From the NCBI GenBank assembly GCA_947577065.1, contig CANPTT010000018.1, positions 1 through 43,579 of the forward strand: 43,579 nucleotides of DNA, read 5' to 3'. Position 1 is the stretch's first letter. Each line of letters starts with the position of its first letter. Of the stretch, positions 15,037 to 21,770 are shown in pieces. Under the pieces are notes generated by a model. It made no database searches. It was not told the DNA's origin and saw only the letters and a program-made list of their open reading frames with translations. The position numbers were made by a program, and so were the translations under genes. The stretch comes from an uncultured Pseudoflavonifractor sp. Lineage in GTDB: Bacteria; Bacillota; Clostridia; Oscillospirales; Oscillospiraceae.

Positions 15037-15855
15037 TCAGCCCAAGGCTTCCACCCCGGAGACGCAGACAAAATAGATCCTCCGCTGAGCCTCGTCTGCC
15101 AGCACCAATACAGAGCCGATGGAACCCAGCACGGTCACGTCCTGAAGCACCAGAGGACCCACTGTCAGGGTAGCCTGACGGCTCAAATTCCGGGTGGCCA
15201 GTTCGGCCAGAAGCCCCTCGTCACAGCAGCAGCCATCGCAGTCGCAGTGGGCGCCGCAGGTCCCACAGCCAGAGGTGGTGCCTCCCTCGGCCTGGATGGT
15301 CCGGCGGAGATACCGCAGGGCCCGGCGGTAGATGGCGGTCTCCGTTTCCTCGGGGGTGGTGGGATCGACTAGGTCAAAGGCTAGGGCCTTCACGGAACAC
15401 AGGGAAAGCTGATCTATCTCATCTAGGGCCAAAGTGGTGGGGCCGGGAGTGGAAAAATAGGCGGTGCCGCTCACGTCGATCAGGTCGCAATTGCAGGGGG
15501 AGAACCGCTGGAAGGAGGCGGCCAGACCGGCGATATTATCCGGGCCTGTGGCGGGAACGCTCAAGTTGCCCCCCACCGCCAGGAAATCGGTGAGGAAGAA
15601 GAAGGCGTCAAAATCCACCACCTCGGCCAACTCTGTGTTGCACAGCAGGCGCAGAGCCTCCACCATCGAGGCTTTGCAGCAGCATGTGGGAAGGGGGGCG
15701 GGGGTTGGCTCGGTTTGGCCGCAGCCACATCCCTCTCGACCGGTCTCGGCGGCAGCCAGAGGACAGGCGGGGAACAGCTCCTCCGCGGTTACGGCGGACT
15801 CCTCCTCACAGCCACAGCTGGCGTGATATCGGTGCATATAGGTTTCAGGGGTCAT
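15037..15855 (-). CDS. Cysteine-rich protein of unknown function
   Basis: A 272-residue protein with about two dozen cysteines. They are clustered at the N-terminus (CGC, CPL, CGCG, CCC before residue 65) and in a central block near 195-212 holding GCGTCGAHCDCDGCCC. Between them are hydrophobic, well-ordered segments (VEALRLLCNTELAEVVDFDAFFFL and CNCDLIDVSGTAYF); the end is a beta-rich SRQATLTVGPLVLQDVTVLG...VLVLADEAQRRIYFV. There is no signal peptide or membrane helix. Such Cys patterns occur in spore coat/exosporium proteins and metal-binding proteins; either is possible, but I recognise no named family. It is a single gene, divergent from the small helical protein at 16046. Confidence 0.75.
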   Translation of the reverse strand: MTPETYMHRYHASCGCEEESAVTAEELFPACPLAAAETGREGCGCGQTEPTPAPLPTCCCKASMVEALRLLCNTELAEVVDFDAFFFLTDFLAVGGNLSVPATGPDNIAGLAASFQRFSPCNCDLIDVSGTAYFSTPGPTTLALDEIDQLSLCSVKALAFDLVDPTTPEETETAIYRRALRYLRRTIQAEGGTTSGCGTCGAHCDCDGCCCDEGLLAELATRNLSRQATLTVGPLVLQDVTVLGSIGSVLVLADEAQRRIYFVCVSGVEALG

Positions 15856-15979
15856 ATCAAGATCACTCCCGTTTCAGTTTGAGCGGGCAGGGAGCCCGCC
15901 CAAATCATTGTATGGCGAGGGAAGGAGGGGAGTGTCTTGAGAAAAGTATGAAGAGATTTTTAATTTCGGCGGATTTGAC

Positions 15980-16008
15980 TTGCGCCAGAGAAGAAAAGAA
16001 GGTAAAAT
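15980..16008 (+). promoter_or_regulatory. Promoter of the small helical protein gene
   Basis: TTGCGC (15980-15985), 17 bases, TAAAAT (16003-16008), 37 bases ahead of the ATG at 16046. Confidence 0.6.
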
Positions 16009-16045
16009 GAAAGCAGGATTCCAAAAATAACAGGAGGGACGACCT

Positions 16046-16462
16046 ATGGCATTTTTTGATTTTGACAGCATCAAAGACAAGGCCAAAGACCTGGCTCAAA
16101 CCGGCATGAGCAAATCCAAGCAGATCGGAGAGATTGCCAAGCTGAATCTTGCCAATGTGGGCGAGGAGGATACCATTAAAAAGGCGTACATCGAAATCGG
16201 TAAACTCTACTATGCGGAGCGTGGTATGGCCCCTGAGGCGGCATACGCCGCTCTGTGTGAGAAAATCACCGCCGCTAAGGTGAACATTGAGGAGAACCGA
16301 AACCGTATCGAGGAGCTGAAGACCGAGGGCGGAATTGCGGATGCGGATGTGATCCCTGTTCCGGAGGCTCCCTCTGTGGAGGCTGAGCCAAGCAAAGATA
16401 TGCCCGAAGCCCCTAAGGCTCCTGTGGAGCCGCTGGCTGGGGATGTTCCCCCGCAGGAGTAA
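16046..16462 (+). CDS. Small helical protein with acidic Pro-rich tail
   Basis: A 138-residue soluble protein. Residues 1-95 are predicted helical and charged (MAFFDFDSIKDKAKDLAQTG, then NIEENRNRIEELKTEGG, a short coiled coil). Residues about 100-138 form a disordered tail of repeated Pro-Glu-Ala units (EAPSVEAEPS, PEAPKAPVEP). The helical part resembles small uncharacterised Firmicute proteins that often carry a C-terminal zinc ribbon; no zinc ribbon is present here. AGGAGGGACG precedes the ATG. It is monocistronic, between its own promoter and a strong terminator. Function unknown. Confidence 0.8.
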   Translation: MAFFDFDSIKDKAKDLAQTGMSKSKQIGEIAKLNLANVGEEDTIKKAYIEIGKLYYAERGMAPEAAYAALCEKITAAKVNIEENRNRIEELKTEGGIADADVIPVPEAPSVEAEPSKDMPEAPKAPVEPLAGDVPPQE

Positions 16463-16476
16463 GGAAGAAAGAAAGG

Positions 16477-16507
16477 CCGGGCCCTGATTTTGCCAGGGCC
16501 CGGTTTT
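16477..16507 (+). terminator. Terminator of the small helical protein gene
   Basis: A 10-bp G+C-rich stem (CCGGGCCCTG at 16477-16486, complement 16494-16503) followed by TTTT. Confidence 0.85.
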
Positions 16508-16514
16508 CTGTTAA

Positions 16515-16555
16515 AGGGAAAAGGAGCCGCCGTCCCGGCGGATGGGGACGGCGGC
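16515..16555 (-). terminator. Terminator of the NlpC/P60 gene
   Basis: An 11-bp stem (16526-16536 with 16545-16555) with an 8-base loop. On the minus strand it is followed by a T-rich CTCCTTTTCCC stretch. It lies 13 bases after the stop of the hydrolase gene. Confidence 0.75.
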
Positions 16556-16568
16556 AGAAAGATTTGAT

Positions 16569-17471
16569 TTAGTTGAAGATGCGTCGAGCGTAGACATATG
16601 TATTGAGGTAGTGCCCGGAGAGGTTGCTGATCTCTACACAGTAGCTGTTGGTAGAGGCGTGGATAAACTGTCCGTTGCCAATGTAGATGCCCACGTGGGA
16701 GACGGGGGTACTCACCTTCCCGTTGTCAAAAAAAACTAGATCGCCGGGCTGAAGCTCGCTGCGGGAAACGGATACGCCGTTTGAGAGCTGGGCAGAGGCG
16801 GTGCGGTTTAGAGTATAACCAAAATGGCCGTATACATATTTGGTAAGGCCGGAGCAATCGAAACAATTGGGACCATTACCTCCCCATACATAGGGGACGC
16901 CCAAATACTGCATGGCATATTCCACGGCCTGTTGGCCCAGAGGCGTCACGATATCGCCATCGCCGCGAGAGCCGGTGGTATCCAGACAAGGAAGGATGTA
17001 ATCACTGGAAACATAGCCCTCGAAATCCTCATAAGCAATCTTATACCAGCCGTTGTCCATACCCAGAAGAGAGACCACCGAACCGCTATAGAGGGTGGTT
17101 ACCTGATCATGATCTGTACTGGGGCCGGAACGGACGTTGAGGGGGGCGCCGTTGGTCATGACCCGACCATAACCAAGATCTACTTCAGCGGTGAGCGCCA
17201 GTTCCACAAAGCCGCGGGACATATAACCCTCAATGGTATTGAAATCGACCCGGAACCAAGCGTCATCGACTTCCTCCAGTACTACCACTACATCATCCTT
17301 GTTGGCGGTTGCCAGGATAGCGGCGTCAGACGCGGCGTCAGAACGAAGCCGGAGAGCGTCAGCAGTGACCGTACCTACGCCCAAACTAGCGGCAGAGGCG
17401 CCAACGGCAAAGAAGACCGTGAGGATACAGCTAAGTAGGGTAAAGCGAAGCAGCTTTCTAAAAAAAGACAT
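16569..17471 (-). CDS. Secreted SH3b-SH3b-NlpC/P60 peptidoglycan endopeptidase
   Basis: A 300-residue secreted cell-wall hydrolase that should cleave the D-Glu-diamino acid bond of peptidoglycan stem peptides. It has a signal peptide (1 to about 28, ending GASAA) and two bacterial SH3 domains (about 33-92, with DALRLRSDAASDA; and about 105-161, with APLNVRSGPSTDH). The C-terminal NlpC/P60 domain (about 183-300) carries the catalytic triad as C206 in CFDCSG, H259 in SHVGIYIG and H271 in HAS. The ATG at 17469-17471 places the signal peptide at the N-terminus; the reading frame is open further upstream, without a signal. It follows a small conserved gene by 55 bases and may share that gene's promoter. 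Confidence 0.93.
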   Translation of the reverse strand: MSFFRKLLRFTLLSCILTVFFAVGASAASLGVGTVTADALRLRSDAASDAAILATANKDDVVVVLEEVDDAWFRVDFNTIEGYMSRGFVELALTAEVDLGYGRVMTNGAPLNVRSGPSTDHDQVTTLYSGSVVSLLGMDNGWYKIAYEDFEGYVSSDYILPCLDTTGSRGDGDIVTPLGQQAVEYAMQYLGVPYVWGGNGPNCFDCSGLTKYVYGHFGYTLNRTASAQLSNGVSVSRSELQPGDLVFFDNGKVSTPVSHVGIYIGNGQFIHASTNSYCVEISNLSGHYLNTYVYARRIFN

Positions 17472-17526
17472 GGGTCCCGGACTTCCTTTCTCTCTGGGTT
17501 CTTTTGTATATAATGGGAAAGGGATA

Positions 17527-17823
17527 TTACTTACCGGCCAGAGCGCGCTCCAGCCAGATGGCTCCAACATCCATGGCGTCATAGAGATTGGATTTCTCGC
17601 TCTTTTTTACCACTCGGTCCCGGCTTTTCAAATCGGGATCGGTAAGCTGCAGTTGGACAGAAACCTTACTGGCCACATCCATGTCGCCCTCCTTCTGCGT
17701 CGCAAGGACCTGAAGAGCGATAATATACTTGTCAGCCATGCTGCCATAGTAGATGAGATTGTCTTTTCTGCGCAGGGGATGACCCTTATAGGTCAGAGGA
17801 ATATCAGTTTTCTTTTCAACCAT
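17527..17823 (-). CDS. Small conserved-looking protein of unknown function
   Basis: A 98-residue soluble protein with no signal peptide. It starts MVEKKTDIPLTYKGHPLRRK and contains NLIYYGSMADKYIIALQVLATQ, a beta-strand/helix pattern, and SVQLQLTDPDL. The opening (Pro-Leu-x-Tyr-Lys-Gly-x-Pro-Leu-x-Arg, then IYYG) looks like that of small proteins seen in many Clostridia, but I cannot name the family. It has a near-perfect promoter at 17871-17899 and GGAGG 5 bases before the ATG, so it is likely well expressed. The NlpC/P60 gene follows on the same strand after 55 bases. Confidence 0.7.
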   Translation of the reverse strand: MVEKKTDIPLTYKGHPLRRKDNLIYYGSMADKYIIALQVLATQKEGDMDVASKVSVQLQLTDPDLKSRDRVVKKSEKSNLYDAMDVGAIWLERALAGK

Positions 17824-17870
17824 GGGATCCTCCAGAAATATTACAGTTTTATTTCAAAAGTTGTAACCAA

Positions 17871-17899
17871 ATTGTAACAGGTTGATACCGGTTTGTCAA
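17871..17899 (-). promoter_or_regulatory. Promoter of the 98-residue protein gene
   Basis: On the minus strand: TTGACA (17894-17899), 17 bases, TACAAT (17871-17876). This is one of the best promoters of the window. Confidence 0.85.
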
Positions 17900-17929
17900 C
17901 AGTTGATTGAGGGAAAAGATGAGAATTAT

Positions 17930-17958
17930 TTGCGAAAATTTTGTCTCTGTGATATACT
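17930..17958 (+). promoter_or_regulatory. Promoter of the PIG-V-like gene
   Basis: TTGCGA (17930-17935), 17 bases, TATACT (17953-17958), just upstream of the ATG at 17980. It is divergent from the promoter at 17871-17899. Confidence 0.7.
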
Positions 17959-17979
17959 GTAAAGCGATGGAGGTTTACT

Positions 17980-19260
17980 ATGAGGAGTTTTTGGGATCTG
18001 GCAGCTACAGGAGGCTTCCTTCTGGCCTTTGGCGCACTGGTACTTCGGTGGTTCGCTCAGGGGGGGGCAGATCTGCCAAGACCATTTTCCGATGCGCTGC
18101 CCTTTCGGCGGGGGATGGTCCCAGATGCGGCGACGTTGGGAAAGGTGTTTCTGGCGGCCTTGATTTTTCGGGCGGGTGCTGCCTTTGGAAGTCTGGCGCT
18201 TTACAACGGAGTGTCCGGGGCGGGACTGAGCCTTGCAGAGCTTCCGCAGCTTTGGGCTCGGTGGGACGCGCCGCACTATATCCATTTGGCTGAATGGGGC
18301 TACAGCGGGTACATTGAAGATGGAAAGCCATTGTTTTTGGTCTTTTTTCCTTTATACGTGTGGTTGATCCGGGCGGCGGCCTGGATCCTTCCCAATACCG
18401 CGGTGGCGGGAATGCTGGTAAGCGGAATATGCTTTGCGGGGGGGAACGTGTATCTGTACCGCTTGGCTGCGGAGGAATATGGGGATAGGATAGCCCGCCG
18501 CACGCTCCTGCTGTTGTGGACGTTTCCCTTTTCCTTCTTTTTTGGCGGGATCATGACAGAGAGCCTTTTTTTCCTTACGACCTCAGCGGGGCTCTACCGC
18601 ATTTACCGTCATCAGTGGGGGAGGGCGGCGGCATGGGGGATCTTGGCGTCCTTGACCCGGATGCAGGGAGTGCTGCTTATTGGCGCAGCCTGCGCGGAGA
18701 TATTTTGTCAAGTGAAGCCTCTTGCGAAGCGCGGCGAAGAGAGGAGAGAGGCGTTTAGAGTAGTGGGGATACGCCTTCCGCTTTTGATGGCACCGGTTCT
18801 GGGCTGTGCGATCTACTTTGGCTTGAATTTCTATGTTACCGGCAAGCCGTTTGCCTTTATAGAGATGCAGGAGCATTGGAGCCAAGGATTTATGTGGTTT
18901 CCGGAGGTCCTGGCCTATTTGGCCCGCAATGCCTTTACCTGGCACAGCGTAACGACGCGTTGGGAGATGTGGATCCCGGAACTGGCGCTGTTTGTTCTGT
19001 TTGCTCTTCTCCTATGGCGGAGCTGGAAAAAGCACAGGAGTATGTTTACGCTCTATGGGTTTGTCTACTTTATTTTGAACTACTGTCTTTCCTGGCTTCT
19101 CAGTGCGGGAAGATATCTCTCCTGCGCGATACCCTGCTTTTTCTTCGCTGCCGATGAGTTGGAGGGAAAGCCAAAACTGACGGTGGCCTTGGTTGCGGGG
19201 ATGGCGGTGCTGCAATGTGTATTTTGCTATCGCTATTTTTGCTGGGGGCAAGTGATGTAA
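17980..19260 (+). CDS. PIG-V-like GT-C mannosyltransferase
   Basis: A 426-residue polytopic membrane protein with about ten hydrophobic segments, resembling the PIG-V / GPI mannosyltransferase II family of GT-C glycosyltransferases. The key luminal/extracellular motif is WDAPHYIHLAEWGY (about 94-107), whose Asp is the likely catalytic base. FFPLYVWLIRAA, SFFFGGIMTESLFFL and RMQG are also typical. Bacterial members are thought to use polyprenyl-phosphate sugars outside the cell; donor and acceptor are unknown. AGGTTT precedes the ATG weakly; the promoter at 17930 supports it. It converges on a second GT-C gene. Confidence 0.83.
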   Translation: MRSFWDLAATGGFLLAFGALVLRWFAQGGADLPRPFSDALPFRRGMVPDAATLGKVFLAALIFRAGAAFGSLALYNGVSGAGLSLAELPQLWARWDAPHYIHLAEWGYSGYIEDGKPLFLVFFPLYVWLIRAAAWILPNTAVAGMLVSGICFAGGNVYLYRLAAEEYGDRIARRTLLLLWTFPFSFFFGGIMTESLFFLTTSAGLYRIYRHQWGRAAAWGILASLTRMQGVLLIGAACAEIFCQVKPLAKRGEERREAFRVVGIRLPLLMAPVLGCAIYFGLNFYVTGKPFAFIEMQEHWSQGFMWFPEVLAYLARNAFTWHSVTTRWEMWIPELALFVLFALLLWRSWKKHRSMFTLYGFVYFILNYCLSWLLSAGRYLSCAIPCFFFAADELEGKPKLTVALVAGMAVLQCVFCYRYFCWGQVM

Positions 19261-19301
19261 GAAGGCTCTGCTGCGGCTGCGGTATGGGAAGTTCAAGTGG
19301 A

Positions 19302-19338
19302 GAAAAAGAGCAAGACGGACTGTTGCGGTCCGTCTTGC
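19302..19338 (-). terminator. Terminator between the convergent GT-C genes
   Basis: A perfect 11-bp stem (GCAAGACGGAC at 19310-19320, complement 19328-19338), followed by CTCTTTTTC on the minus strand. It serves mainly the minus-strand GT-C gene; on the plus strand only CCCTT follows. Confidence 0.78.
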
Positions 19339-19381
19339 CCTTAACATCTTTATGGAGAGCTGGCTTGTGGCCAAGGAACTT

Positions 19382-20719
19382 TTACAATAACGCTTGTTTT
19401 GGATATAAGGAGCGGTATAGCGTTGTGACGGTGATGACGATGGCGGCCAGCATAAAAAGGCCCTCGACCAGTTGGGTCCACATGATGCCAAACAGGGACA
19501 GCACCATCACATAACGCTTCATCAGGTAGGCGTGATATCCGCCCAGAGAGGCCAGCTCAGCCCCCACCGCGGCAGGAGTTAGGGAAGGGAGACAGCAGGC
19601 CAGGACTGTCAGTAGTATTCCACCCAGGAAAAAATATCGCTCATGCATGTAGGGGAGAAGGAAAGGAATGCCTAGGCTCAGAGCGGTTCCGGCCAGAACC
19701 AGAGAAACGTCTTCCGCAAAGCGCCGCCGAAAAAAGAGCAAGGAAAGAATTCCCAGCATGAACAGGAACGCAAAGGCTATGGCCAGTTTGGGGAGCCAGG
19801 GGGTGGGCTCGGCGTGATAGGGAAGAAGAGCGAAGACAGAGGGTGAATTATAATTGATAGTGTTCCAAGAGACGCTGTCTCCCGCCTGATCGATATAGAC
19901 GCTTAAGACGTCGCCCATAGGCTTTCCCGACAGTAGGGCGGGGAGTGCGGAGAGGAGGAATACCCCGGGGAAGACAAACAGCTGGTGAAATTTTATCCGA
20001 CCCGCAAGCCACAGGGCACACCACAGTGGGATGATAAAAATAGCCTGGAGCTTGAAGGAGAAAGCCAATGCCAAAAAGGTAAGAGAAGGAATGGGCCGCT
20101 TCTCCAACGCATAGACCAGCGCCAACAGACAAAGGGAGGACCAGACACTGTCACACTGCCCCCAGCAGGCTCCGTTCAGTATCACGGTGGGGAGAAGGAG
20201 CAGGGAGGAAAAGGTCAAGAGGGGCTGAAAAGATTTTTCGCTAAGACGCCTTGCTAACCGCATGCCTCCCCAGGCCAGGAGAACGTCAAAGAGAATGGAG
20301 AACAGTTTGATCCCATATAGATCGGGAATGGGCAGATAGGATAAAAAGGCAAGCATATACAAATAAGGCACGTTATAGTTGCCCACTGGGTCCTTGAGTG
20401 CGGAAAAGCCCCCGTTTTCCCGAAAGTGCGCCACCCAGTGGGACAGGAAATTCTGATAGTCCAGGGTGGCGTGATCCAGAAGCAGGGCGCGAAGAAAGAG
20501 GGACAGCCCGATGGGGAGAAGCATGATAAGGAGCTGGTCCCTCTTATACCCCGCTCGGTAAAGAAGAGCAAGGGAAAGGCCGGCCAGTGCCAAGAAGCAA
20601 AGCCCCACCGCCACACGGGCGGTGGGGCTTCCCTGGGATAATCCCAGAGATTTTAAAAAGGTCAAAAGCAGAAATCCGGCCCCGGTCAGGACCAGTGGTT
20701 TGCTACGAAAATGGGGCAA
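19382..20719 (-). CDS. GT-C mannosyltransferase related to Gpi18
   Basis: A 445-residue membrane protein with 10-12 hydrophobic segments, resembling the bacterial Gpi18-related (COG5542-type) mannosyltransferases. Motifs: ALLLDHATLDYQNFLSHWV near residues 87-105, where the acidic residue after the first helices is typical of GT-C enzymes; CWGQCDSVWSSLCLLAL; FSFKLQAIFIIPL; and LPYMHERYFF, which matches the conserved MHERY motif. The start is TTG at 20719, 5 bases after AGAGGTGATC, a good ribosome-binding sequence; no ATG lies nearby. It follows the cyclase-like gene by 32 bases on the same strand. Confidence 0.83.
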   Translation of the reverse strand: MPHFRSKPLVLTGAGFLLLTFLKSLGLSQGSPTARVAVGLCFLALAGLSLALLYRAGYKRDQLLIMLLPIGLSLFLRALLLDHATLDYQNFLSHWVAHFRENGGFSALKDPVGNYNVPYLYMLAFLSYLPIPDLYGIKLFSILFDVLLAWGGMRLARRLSEKSFQPLLTFSSLLLLPTVILNGACWGQCDSVWSSLCLLALVYALEKRPIPSLTFLALAFSFKLQAIFIIPLWCALWLAGRIKFHQLFVFPGVFLLSALPALLSGKPMGDVLSVYIDQAGDSVSWNTINYNSPSVFALLPYHAEPTPWLPKLAIAFAFLFMLGILSLLFFRRRFAEDVSLVLAGTALSLGIPFLLPYMHERYFFLGGILLTVLACCLPSLTPAAVGAELASLGGYHAYLMKRYVMVLSLFGIMWTQLVEGLFMLAAIVITVTTLYRSLYPKQALL

Positions 20720-20751
20720 CGGAGATCACCTCTCTGGAACGGTCAAAAAAC

Positions 20752-21441
20752 TTATCCAACAAAACCGGGCAGCCCCTCAATGGCATAGGCCCGAACAGGA
20801 CAGGAATCAGCCCCGACAATGGGAAGGGGGGCATAGGACATAAAGAAGGTTTTGCTCCTGAGCTGCTCCAGATTCTTCAGCACTTCCAAAAAGACGATAT
20901 TCTCCGCCATAAGGATGTCGTGGAAAGGCTTTACATCTGCTTCGCAACTCTCGATAGAGACGCCGTCTCCAAAGCCTACACACTTGACCTTATGGGCAAG
21001 GAACCATTCGGCGGATTCTTTGCAGACATACAGGCGCTTATCTTCGGGGGTGTTAGTCTTGGGGGTAAAAGGAGGCAGCTTATAGGGGGAGTCAAGAATG
21101 ACGATATCGCCCGGCTCCACCAGATCCCCCAACGCTTTGTCAAGATCGGCGCCCTTGATGTGGGTGTTGGGGGCCATGTGCTCGATGGTGATGTAATGGG
21201 CTCGGCCCAAAAAAGTAGTGAGGGGAAGCTCGGCCACGCTGGGCCAATTGTCATCGTGGTGATAGGGACACTCGCAATGGGTCCCCAGGTGACTGGTGAG
21301 ATCCAGAGCGGTATGGAAATCGGGAATGGGACCGCCAGTGTTGTAGCGGATCAGGTGGCAGCGCCGGGATTCGGTGGCGGGGTCCAAGGTCTTGGTAAGG
21401 TCCACGATCCGCAAACCGTTTAGCTCATACACTACATCCAT
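20752..21441 (-). CDS. Cyclase / kynurenine-formamidase-like metal hydrolase
   Basis: A 229-residue protein of the cyclase family (Pfam cyclase; kynurenine formamidase KynB and isatin hydrolase belong here). The metal-binding motif HxGTHxDxPxH is seen as H51-LGTH55-CECPYH61, with Glu in place of Asp. The opening RIVDLTKTLDP and the late segment AENIVFLEVLKNLEQL also fit. No tryptophan pathway genes are nearby, so the substrate is open. The ATG at 21439-21441 follows GAGGAGG by 6 bases; the frame is open 12 codons upstream but without a good start. A perfect inverted repeat lies just upstream. Confidence 0.88.
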   Translation of the reverse strand: MDVVYELNGLRIVDLTKTLDPATESRRCHLIRYNTGGPIPDFHTALDLTSHLGTHCECPYHHDDNWPSVAELPLTTFLGRAHYITIEHMAPNTHIKGADLDKALGDLVEPGDIVILDSPYKLPPFTPKTNTPEDKRLYVCKESAEWFLAHKVKCVGFGDGVSIESCEADVKPFHDILMAENIVFLEVLKNLEQLRSKTFFMSYAPLPIVGADSCPVRAYAIEGLPGFVG

Positions 21442-21454
21442 AAAAATGCCTCCT

Positions 21455-21471
21455 CTAATTTTGGAAATTAG
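21455..21471. promoter_or_regulatory. Palindrome upstream of the cyclase-like gene
   Basis: The inverted repeat CTAATTT-TGG-AAATTAG sits 13 bases upstream of the cyclase start codon, against its Shine-Dalgarno, and 24 bases behind the rpoB -35 box. The symmetry and size suit a dimeric repressor site. The regulator is unknown. Confidence 0.4.
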
Positions 21472-21495
21472 CGACACAACTTATACACTTTTTTG

Positions 21496-21524
21496 TTGAC
21501 TTCCAGAAACAGGCATGGTATACT
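21496..21524 (+). promoter_or_regulatory. Promoter of rpoB-rpoC
   Basis: TTGACT (21496-21501), 17 bases, TATACT (21519-21524), with the extended -10 TGG. Transcription should begin near 21531, giving a leader of about 240 nucleotides before the rpoB ATG. Confidence 0.85.
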
Positions 21525-21530
21525 AAAATG

Positions 21531-21770
21531 CTACTATGTATAAGAGGGGAAAAGGACCTATTCACCCATCCTGACGTTAGTCTACCACCGGAAGGAAGGA
21601 TTGACAAGGATGATGGGGAATAATCTTCCAACCTACTCGGGCGTTTGAAGATGGCGGAATCATCCCCTTTTGTGCGAATTCACAAGAAACCGCAGTCAGA
21701 GGCTGGGAAAAAGGGGACTGAGCTTCCTTCTTTCCGCCGGAAATACCAAAAAACGAGGTGTGATTTCTAC
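21531..21770 (+). other. Long rpoB leader, no gene recognised
   Basis: The roughly 240-nucleotide leader contains no recognisable gene. GGATGAT (near 21609) can pair with ATCATCC (near 21658), enclosing TCTTC/GAAGA, and GGAAAAAGG (near 21708) can pair with CCTTCTTTCC (near 21727). No U-run follows either hairpin. The rpoB frame is open through the last 120 bases, giving a Lys/Arg-rich stretch, but without a ribosome binding site or resemblance to RpoB. Confidence 0.4.

Noticed and set aside
21645-21770. A 42-residue N-terminal extension of RpoB
   Set aside because: It lacks a ribosome binding site, does not resemble RpoB, and the ATG at 21771 gives the standard N-terminus.
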